DNA of 64,000 nucleotides, taken from assembly GCA_905221615.1 (NCBI GenBank), contig CAJNDT010006020.1, positions 1 to 64,000 on the forward strand. Direction: 5' to 3'. The translations under genes were made by a program, and so were the position numbers. This document shows positions 57,725 through 64,000 of this stretch, piece by piece. Each line of letters opens with the position of its first letter. Position 1 is the first letter of the stretch. Source of the DNA: Symbiodinium sp. CCMP2592 (lineage: Eukaryota > Sar > Dinophyceae > Suessiales > Symbiodiniaceae). Below the pieces are notes generated by a model. The model saw only the letters and a list, made by a program, of their open reading frames with translations, had not been told where the DNA came from and searched no databases.

Positions 57725-58018
57725 TGTGCTCGAGTCGTGAGCGCAGCGAGTCCACTGCACCCGGAGGTCACAGGACGCGCAGGCCAGCACTCTCGGCCAT
57801 GCAAGTGCAAGCACAGGAGCAAGTCGGCGGACGTGCGATTGCAGCAGAAGCAAGCAGCCTGCTAGCAGCCAAAACTACGTGACAGGCCATAGTCAGCGAC
57901 GCTCGTCTGCAAAGAAGCAGCACTAAGGTCACCAGCACAGGCGCGACAAGTTGCGGCCACAGCAATGCAGCTTAATTTTGCCATCAGCAGACACGACCGG
58001 CTTCGAAAGTGAGGTGAT

Positions 58019-58546
58019 TCAGCTGGACCCATCGTGTGGGCACAGAGCTGGGGCTAAAGCGGCCTCCAAACGATCAAGACGAAAAGCTGTACTCATCGCA
58101 GTCTCGGCGGCCACACGTGTGAGCTCATCAAGACGTGAATGCAGAGTCCTGAGGGAGGCCCTGGTATCCAAAACAAACTCGGAAATCGCAGAAAAAGGAG
58201 AACTGGACTCTTGGCTAGCCAGCAAGGTATTCATCAAATGAGTGCGTCCCAAGCAGAGGTTGTCAACTCTGTGCCCCAGAGACTCACAGTCACTGCGGAG
58301 ACAGCAAATGTGGCGCAGCAACCTCGAGGGGCTGAGGTCCCGTGCCCGTTCCCCGGCAGCATTGGAGTGTTCTGTCGCATCGCGATTCGAGTCCCTGGAC
58401 CTCGAACGCTCACGCGCACGACTTGCCCTGGCAGAAGCAAAAGGCGGGCCAGTCTGTGCACGCTGACGTTCGGCCTCCCGAACGGCAAAGAGGGCCTCCT
58501 GGAGATCTCGCAAGAACTGAATCTGGGACCCCGTCAGCGCGTCCAT
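58019..58546 (-). CDS. Small coiled-coil ORF with RS-rich middle
   Basis: 175 codons from an ATG at 58546: a helix (SQIQFLRDLQEALFAVREAE), an arginine/serine stretch (ASRARERSRSRDSNRD), then heptad-like helices. The function in the element is unknown; its position is next to the 5' end. It may assist RNA packaging, which is speculation. Confidence 0.4.
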   Translation of the reverse strand: MDALTGSQIQFLRDLQEALFAVREAERQRAQTGPPFASARASRARERSRSRDSNRDATEHSNAAGERARDLSPSRLLRHICCLRSDCESLGHRVDNLCLGRTHLMNTLLASQESSSPFSAISEFVLDTRASLRTLHSRLDELTRVAAETAMSTAFRLDRLEAALAPALCPHDGSS

Positions 58547-58965
58547 CGATGAGGGAGCCGAACCCGCAGTAAAGAACCTAAAGGCGTAGGGTCCTTGCGA
58601 AAACTGAAAGATCAGCGGCACAGACAGCGCGCTATGACATGTGAGTGGCATGCCGGTCGAAGTCAAAGTGCACAGACCAGTTGTGGAGAACCACACCGCA
58701 AGGCACTGAAACATGCGACACATGTTGCACAACGCGCAGCAAGTTGAGTGTTTTGCCACTGCTGAGCGGGCCACGATCTGAGCTGGAACACCAGCGCTAC
58801 ATCATGAGATCTGCAATCAGGCGCCGATGCTATGCAGACAGCTAGCGCATGAAGTGAGGCTGACTCTGAGGTGTGGACTCGACCAGCCCTGCTTGGAACC
58901 ACAGCGAACTGCAAATTATCTGTCAAGCATGGCAAAGGGACCTGTTGTGAGCAAGAGCAACAAAA

Positions 58966-59310
58966 CTAATCGCGGGGCTCACTGTGGCGAGAGCAAGCCT
59001 GGCGCAACTCGTCAAAAGCCTCCTCGATGTCCGTGGCACGACCCTCCAGAACGGAGAGACGCTCGGAAGTCTCGGTGCGAAAGACGTGAAAGCTCTCCTG
59101 CAGCATGTGCACCTGAAAGATTATGGCAGCCAGGTCTTCGGCAATCTGGCTGAGCTGAGAGTTCAGCCGCCCTTCAGAAGCGCGAAGATCATGCTGGCCG
59201 ACGACATCTGCAGGACAAGAGGGAACAGGTGGAGTCTCCTCAACGACCACCTCCTCATAAGACGAGGAGTCATCCATGTCTTGAGACGCAGCACTCTCAG
59301 AGGCATCCAT
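58966..59310 (-). CDS. First small ORF of the DIRS-like element, acidic N terminus and coiled coil
   Basis: ATG at 59310: MDASESAASQDMDDSSSYEE, then QIAEDLAAIIFQVHMLQE coiled coil. It is the first ORF after the leader and the inverted terminus. A similar arrangement of two small ORFs occurs at 26.2-27.3 kb. Confidence 0.4.
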   Translation of the reverse strand: MDASESAASQDMDDSSSYEEVVVEETPPVPSCPADVVGQHDLRASEGRLNSQLSQIAEDLAAIIFQVHMLQESFHVFRTETSERLSVLEGRATDIEEAFDELRQACSRHSEPRD

Positions 59311-59345
59311 CTGAGCTGACAGCACGAGTGCAACCCACCCGCCCC

Positions 59346-59385
59346 TAAAAAGAATTTTTTCCTGCCCACTTGAGCAAGAAACCTT
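59346..59385. repeat. Right inverted terminus of the DIRS-like element (5' end)
   Basis: Exact complement of 38958-38997. Its outer three bases overlap the last bases of the DinoSL relic. Confidence 0.9.
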
Positions 59386-59402
59386 GAGCCAAAATGGCTA
59401 CG
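59383..59402 (-). other. DinoSL (dinoflagellate spliced leader) relic
   Basis: The minus strand reads CGTAGCCATTTTGGCTCAAG, identical to positions 3-22 of the 22-nt spliced leader that dinoflagellates trans-splice onto mRNA. It sits exactly at the 5' end of the DIRS-like element. A second, decayed TTCTTGCTCAAG follows 8-14 nt inside. The leader is not normally encoded beside genes, so this marks a retroposed trans-spliced transcript. Confidence 0.9.
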
Positions 59403-59616
59403 TTTTACCTTTTAACACTCCTCCTCAAAGGAGGTACTTTCCAAATCTTTGATTCATCATTTCAGTTGTTAGTGATTTTATGGTCTTTGAATTGTGGGCT
59501 ATTCGCCCCTTGTCAGTTCAACGATATATCTCGCGCCGATACATTTTGGATCAACCGGAAGGGGACTTTTAGTCCTTTTAGTGTCTGGGGGGCGCCTTTT
59601 CAGGCTTCTTCGCGCA

Positions 59617-61638
59617 ATGGAAGATAGGCTGTGGGGCCTTCTTGAAGAGAAGGGCTGCAGTGCTGTGGGTTTGCTTCGCATTCACTTTCAGACTCCTTGG
59701 CACCTGGCATGCGCAGTGGACAGTGTTGAAGACGCTGTGCGATTGGCAGAGCAGATCACTCCGAGTTCGATTCCTTCGGACCACAAACGGTTGGGATCTC
59801 AGATCTGGGAGTGGATGACTGCTCACACAGGTCTTTTCAAGCGGGTGCAAAGCAGGCTTACTGCGAAGGCCACACGAATTGAAGCGACCCCTGGAAATTC
59901 GGTGTCTCCTTGTGATATCTTCGATCAGTGCGTGAGCAATAGTCTTGATCTTTGCAAGCAGACCAGTCGTGCACATGCTAGATGGATTTCGAATGGCGCC
60001 GGGACCCCGGCGGATGCAGAAAAATCTTCCAAGAAATTCTGGGGAACTGTCCTGGTTCAGATCATGGTGGAGGCAAAGCTTCCTATCGTTGACATTCCGG
60101 TTGAGAATGAGGAGCAGCGTGTTTCTTATGCTCTCCGAGCCTTGGGAGCTCGGATGTCCAAGACACTCAGGAATCGTGCAAGGGCCTGGCGCAAGGCTCG
60201 TGACTGGATGCTTTCAGTGAAAGGTTACCCTTTCCCGAAGAGTCCTTCTGATGTTGTAGATTACCTCATCTTCTTGGAGCAGGAGGTGGGTACAAAGAGC
60301 TGCATTTCTGAGCTTATGAGCGCATTGTCTGTCATTGAGGATGCTGGACAGGTTCCTTTGACAAATCAGCTGTGCAAGAATCGATTGGTCGTCGCGGCCT
60401 CAAAGAGCACCGGGGCTGAAGTGCAGGAGGGGAAAACCAGCAGGAAGCAGGCGGCTCCCCTTTCGGTGGCGATGTTATTATCTTTGGAAATTTTTGTGGT
60501 GACTGGTACGAACCCTCATTATGCTCGGTGCCTGATGTGGGCCTGCTTGGTTTGCGTATGGGCTTGTATGCGTGTCTCTGATCTGCAAGGAATTGACGTT
60601 TCTCGCCTTAGGCTTTTTCGTGAGGGGCTTAAGGGCTTTTTAGTGAAGACCAAGACGACAGGACCTGATAAGAAGGTGGCCGAAGTTCCTTTCTTTATAG
60701 GCAGGTGTGTCGGGATATCAGGACGTGATTGGTTGGGCACTGGATTTGACCTGTGGAAAAGCTTGGGACAGCTTGATCGCACTTTCTTGGTTTTCCAGTC
60801 TTCTGAAGATTTTGAGGAGCCGTCTTACAAATTCGCCAAGCCGGAGGTCATTAGCAATTACATGCGTCTTATTTGGCGCCAGCTTTTGGTTCCATTCAGG
60901 AAGCTTGGTGAAGATGTTTGGAGATCCAGGGCTGAGGGGAAGCTGCTGGGCGATGAGTGCTATCTCTTCTGGACAGGTCACAGTATGAGACATGTTTTGC
61001 CGACAATTGCAGCGGTGCTTGGTGTTCCGAAGGAGCAGAGAGATTACCTTGGCAGGTGGCATGTCGGTCTGCACCAGAGTGCGGATTACATACATACATG
61101 TCGCCAGATCGTGCATGACTTGCAGCGACGGGTTTGTGACAAACTCTCGGGCGGAAAGCCTGGCTATGATGAGGAAGAGTTGTTTGATGAGCTTAGGGCC
61201 TGGCTTCGGGAGAGAGGCCTGGACCCTGAACCTTGGTTGAAGCTTCATGCCGTGATGCGCACCGTGAATGGTTGCAAGGTTTTGAATCAGAGATGGCCGC
61301 TGCTTGAGGATGCCACCGAAAGGTCGGACGACGCTGCCCCGGCCCCGCTGGTTTCTAACTCTTCACAAGATTCTGGAGAGTCTCCGTTTTGGGTGAGCAT
61401 CAGCAGGCACTCAGGGCACAGGCGGCTGCACATACGAAATGGCTGCTGGGTCACTCCCGGTAGTTGTCATCGCTTCGCTGAGGTGTGGAAGGTTGATTCT
61501 TCGGTGGCCGACAGTTTCTGTAAATTGTGCTATCGTGATAAGGAGAGCTCATCTTCAAGTTCGGGGGAGTCTTCCTCCACAGACTTGGGTGAGCCAGCAG
61601 AGCCGCTCGAGTTGGCCGACCCATCTTTTCACACTTGA
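59617..61638 (+). CDS. Tyrosine recombinase of the second DIRS-like element
   Basis: 673 codons from the ATG at 59617. Core-binding region followed by catalytic residues: Arg in ACMRVSDLQG (about 60565-60590), GHSMRHVLP (H-x-x-R, about 60976-61000), then LGRWHVGLHQSADYIHT with His/Trp and Tyr (about 61048-61095). A C-terminal domain has a Cys-containing segment (SFCKLCYRD) and a serine-rich tail. The frame has no stop or shift, so the enzyme may be functional. It has little visible similarity to the first element's recombinase outside the motifs. Confidence 0.78.
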   Translation: MEDRLWGLLEEKGCSAVGLLRIHFQTPWHLACAVDSVEDAVRLAEQITPSSIPSDHKRLGSQIWEWMTAHTGLFKRVQSRLTAKATRIEATPGNSVSPCDIFDQCVSNSLDLCKQTSRAHARWISNGAGTPADAEKSSKKFWGTVLVQIMVEAKLPIVDIPVENEEQRVSYALRALGARMSKTLRNRARAWRKARDWMLSVKGYPFPKSPSDVVDYLIFLEQEVGTKSCISELMSALSVIEDAGQVPLTNQLCKNRLVVAASKSTGAEVQEGKTSRKQAAPLSVAMLLSLEIFVVTGTNPHYARCLMWACLVCVWACMRVSDLQGIDVSRLRLFREGLKGFLVKTKTTGPDKKVAEVPFFIGRCVGISGRDWLGTGFDLWKSLGQLDRTFLVFQSSEDFEEPSYKFAKPEVISNYMRLIWRQLLVPFRKLGEDVWRSRAEGKLLGDECYLFWTGHSMRHVLPTIAAVLGVPKEQRDYLGRWHVGLHQSADYIHTCRQIVHDLQRRVCDKLSGGKPGYDEEELFDELRAWLRERGLDPEPWLKLHAVMRTVNGCKVLNQRWPLLEDATERSDDAAPAPLVSNSSQDSGESPFWVSISRHSGHRRLHIRNGCWVTPGSCHRFAEVWKVDSSVADSFCKLCYRDKESSSSSSGESSSTDLGEPAEPLELADPSFHT

Positions 61639-61948
61639 TGCAACTCGTTGGAAGTGTGTGTGAATAAAGACGGGGGGGCGCTCTGCGTGCAACTTTCAGT
61701 GCACTATCAGTCCATGCGTGAGTGCTTTCAGCTCTGGCGCAACTTCGCGCAAATTCTGTGGGATGCCGGCGGTATGCTCAAGGTTCCCTTTTCAGATATC
61801 AGAACATGTGTGTCACGATGTGGCAACTCTCAGATCGGCGAAGCTTGCTTCACTTTCAGCTCCCCTTTCGGGGTTTCAGTCTTCAGCTTCAGTGCATTCT
61901 GTCAGTCTTTTAGGTGACTTGATGTTAGATCCGCGGTAGTGAAGCGTC

Positions 61949-63218
61949 ATGGCCGCGGACCCAGCTGCGCAGCGGGCGTACTTGCAGGCTAATGTGGATG
62001 CAGACTTTGTGTTCCTTCTTGAGGAACACGGGGTCGAACTTGCACTTCAGTTTGCTATCGGTCAACATTACAAGAGCATTCGCACTTTTGCTGCTTTCGC
62101 TGATGATCGTGGTGCAGCTCGTACTGCGATTACAGCCGATTTCGCTATCAGGCCTGAGAGCGCGGCGGATCGAGCTAGGATGGCATGCATCATCACTGCG
62201 TGGGAAGCTTCCAAGATGATTCGTGAGGAGGAGGCTAAGCTTCGTGCTGAGGCTAAGGTTTTGGGTGTTCAGAAGCCACTCGCCTCTTCGGATCGCGCCC
62301 GGGTCGCCCTGGAAGCTGTTCGAGGCTACACCGTGCCGGAGTCCGAGGAGCCGGCGCCTGAGTACTTGGCACACAAGCTTGAACAGATTGAGAATGGCGA
62401 GCCCACTGCCAGCTATCTTGATGAAGTTATTTCTCGAAAAGAGTCCAACTCGCTGCAACTTCAGACTTCCTTGGACAATCAGGGCCGGCTTCGGGTCATG
62501 CGACAGAAGCCAAAGGGTCGCCTTCCGCAGAATACGGAGGAGCTGCGGGCGAAGCTTCGCCTCGAGGCCTCCACTTGGGTCATGCTCTCAGCCAAGTGTC
62601 GCGGTCGTGCATATTTGCAGGGGCTGCAGCTGTCACACTTTGATCGTTTCCTTGAGTTCCTGTTGGGTGACAAGTGTTACAGCATGCAAGTGGCTTCCAC
62701 TGCTCCCGCAAGCTCTTCTCATGCGGAGAAACAGGCACTGTCTGTGCCTTGGAATGTCCTGCTTCAGTACGAGTTTGAGCTTCGTAAGTGGGCTATCAAA
62801 GGAGGCCCATCGCGAAGGTACCCCGCTCGGTGACAAGTTGTATGAGGCCACTCGGAATACCGAGCTCAAGGAGCTCCACTTCACCTCTCAGGTCGCCTTG
62901 TCAAAACGTTCGGCCGCTCATGATCCTCCCCCTCCAAAGTGGCCCCGCAAGGGCAAGGACGGCGAAGGGGAAAAAGGCGGCAAGGACGGCAAAGGTGGCA
63001 AGGACGGCAAAGGGGGCAAGTCCACTGGCAAGATTCAGGTCGGGGAGTCCTGGTACGATTTGGTGGCCAAGACCCCGGATGGTCGCGAGCTGTGTTATGC
63101 ATACAACATCAAGCGGGGATGTCAGGTCAAAGGCTGCCAGCGCGTTCACGCATGTCGTGTTAAGGGCTGCCAAGGCAACCACCCAGCATATCAGCACGGC
63201 GCGCAAGGTGGCTCCTGA
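61949..63218 (+). CDS. Gag-like protein of the second element, needing a +1 shift
   Basis: Begins MAADPAAQRAYLQANVDADF with a helical body in one frame to 62833, where it stops. Protein-like sequence continues in the +1 frame from about 62815 (EGTPLGDKLYEATRNTELKE) through a KGGKDGKGGKDGKGG linker to a Cys/His cluster (CYAYNIKRGCQVKGCQRVHAC, then CQGNH) and a UGA at 63216-63218. Either an inactivating one-base insertion or a programmed shift near GCGAAGGTACCCC. The zinc cluster suggests a nucleocapsid role. Confidence 0.6.
63216..63218 (+). promoter_or_regulatory. In-frame UGA between Gag and Pol of the second element
   Basis: The stop UGA-C is followed by an open frame in the same register to the window end, matching the first element. 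Confidence 0.55.
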
Positions 63219-64000
63219 CTTCGCCGCGGTCCGTTGAATTCAGTTGGCGATGGTACTTCTGGGATACGTCCTACGCTTCGCGTGTTGTATCTGTTTTCAG
63301 GTCCCACTCGCAAATCGGATGTTCGTGGCTCCCTGGAGGCGCTTCGCAAGGCACAGAGTATCACTTTGGTAATGTCTGAAATTGACATCTGCCGCGATCC
63401 CAAACTAGACCTTTTGGATCCTGCCATCGCGGATCGATGCTTGCAGGAGGTTAGGAACTCTGAGTGGGATGTGGTTTTGGTGACCCCACCTTGTGGGACA
63501 TTTTCGCGGGCTCGGTGTGTGCAGCCGGGTCCTCGGCCACTGCGATCACGTCTTTATCCTCGGGGCTTTCCGTGGCTATCTGATTCTCACCGTGCTCTTG
63601 TTGAACATGGCAATCAGCTTGTCTCTTTTGCTTTTGAGGTCTGCACAAATGCGCTTTCGAATTCAGTACCTTTTCTACTTGAGCATCCTGAAGATTTGGG
63701 ACTCACTACCAACGGTCATGCTCCGGCTTCCATATGGCAGCTACCGGAGGCCGTTGCTCTCTTCAAGCATGAGAATGTCATCACTTTCGCAGTATACCAA
63801 TGCCAATATGGGGCGTTTTCGCCCAAGCCCACACGTTTTCTGTCTTCTATTCCGGTTACTTCTCGAATGCCCTTCACTGGGCCGCCTCGGTTTGACGCTT
63901 CAGATCGATACCTCGGCCCTTTACCGAAGTACTGTGGTCATCGACATCAGCAAAAACTGCTCGGGCCTGCGGCTACTTCCGCGGCCGCAGCTTACCCGGA
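63219..64000 (+). CDS. Methyltransferase-like N-terminal part of Pol (partial, runs off the window)
   Basis: 260 open codons in the same frame as the end of Gag, with no ATG before about 63376, so readthrough is the simplest way to make it. Contains LRVLYLFSGPTRKSDV (motif I-like), an ID acidic pair, VLVTPPCGTFSRAR with the PPC catalytic-type motif, and FLLEHPEDLG (an ENV/ENP-like motif with EHP). This is the same fold as the domain in the first element but without a preceding dioxygenase domain. Probably followed by RT beyond 64000. Confidence 0.6.

Larger units (their letters stand above)
38958..59385 (-). mobile_element. DIRS-like tyrosine-recombinase retroelement with 40-bp inverted termini, interrupted by Copia
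   Basis: The left terminus 38958-38997 and right terminus 59346-59385 are exact reverse complements over 40 bp. Between them, on the minus strand, lie in order two small coiled-coil ORFs, an acidic ORF, a tyrosine recombinase, a zinc-finger Gag, then a polyprotein with dioxygenase-like, methyltransferase-like, RT and RNase H parts, and finally a 113-bp-arm hairpin. Without the nested Copia element and its duplicated target the element is 9,449 bp. Presence of a tyrosine recombinase, inverted termini and no integrase or LTR suits the DIRS order, but the recombinase comes first instead of last. No flanking target duplication was seen, as expected for recombinase-mediated insertion. The 5' end carries a DinoSL relic. 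Confidence 0.8.
59403..64000 (+). mobile_element. Second DIRS-like retroelement, divergent, cut by the window end
   Basis: Tyrosine recombinase (59617-61638), Gag-like protein with Cys/His clusters (61949-63218) and a methyltransferase-like frame (63219 on) in the same order as the first element but in the opposite orientation. The proteins differ enough to be a separate family. RT and RNase H would lie beyond the window. The left end was not located; 59403-59616 is non-coding. Confidence 0.7.

Overview
The window looks like nuclear DNA of a dinoflagellate, most likely a Symbiodinium-type alga. A 20-nt match to the dinoflagellate trans-spliced leader (DinoSL) lies at one end of a retroelement (59383-59402, minus strand). 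The introns that can be phased by hand use many GC and GA donors and mostly AG|G acceptors. Degenerate TTTAGGG-like sequence is present, and cellular exons run on one strand over about 30 kb. No rRNA, tRNA, CRISPR or bacterial-type operon was seen.

Layout. (1) 1-2390, minus strand: tandem duplicated symmetric exons (72 codons, later 89 codons) encoding a SAP/Rho_N-like module. (2) 2.7-4.3 kb: microsatellites, a 22-23 bp minisatellite and telomere-like sequence. (3) 4.4-24.2 kb, plus strand: at least seven large exons (0.4-2 kb) of one or two genes with no firm family. They are separated by AT-rich introns holding palindromes, a GGGCA array and a palindromic array. (4) 25.2-25.5 kb: a 23-bp minisatellite, followed by five tandem 13-14 codon micro-exons. 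(5) 28.6-29.9 kb: a C5 DNA methyltransferase split over small exons. (6) 31.1-35.5 kb: a transposase-like gene (resembling DUF7869-type proteins) in ten exons. (7) 36.2-36.9 kb: a minisatellite in inverted orientation.

(8) 38958-59385: a tyrosine-recombinase (DIRS-like) retroelement on the minus strand with perfect 40-bp inverted termini. Its order is two coiled-coil ORFs, an acidic ORF, tyrosine recombinase, Gag with zinc fingers, an in-frame UGA, then a polyprotein holding a 2OG-Fe(II)-dioxygenase-like domain, a C5-methyltransferase-like domain, reverse transcriptase and RNase H. This polyprotein is split by a young, intact Copia element (41545-52518; 178-bp LTRs with one difference; 5-bp target duplication CACTT). 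Removing the Copia element and one target-site copy makes the host frame continuous. The Copia element has a single 3473-codon ORF with an unusual extension of about 850 residues after RNase H, and it is densely seeded with the hexamer AGGAAC in all frames and in noncoding parts. (9) 59.6-64.0 kb: a second, divergent tyrosine-recombinase retroelement in the opposite orientation with the same order (recombinase, Gag, in-frame UGA, methyltransferase-like), cut by the window end.

The strongest leads are the dioxygenase plus methyltransferase retroelement with its DinoSL relic, the shared Gag-UGA-Pol arrangement, the AGGAAC pattern, the two tandem-exon genes, and three separate satellite arrays sharing a TTGAACA core. 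All calls come from reading the sequence. No database search was run, and exon borders are hand predictions.
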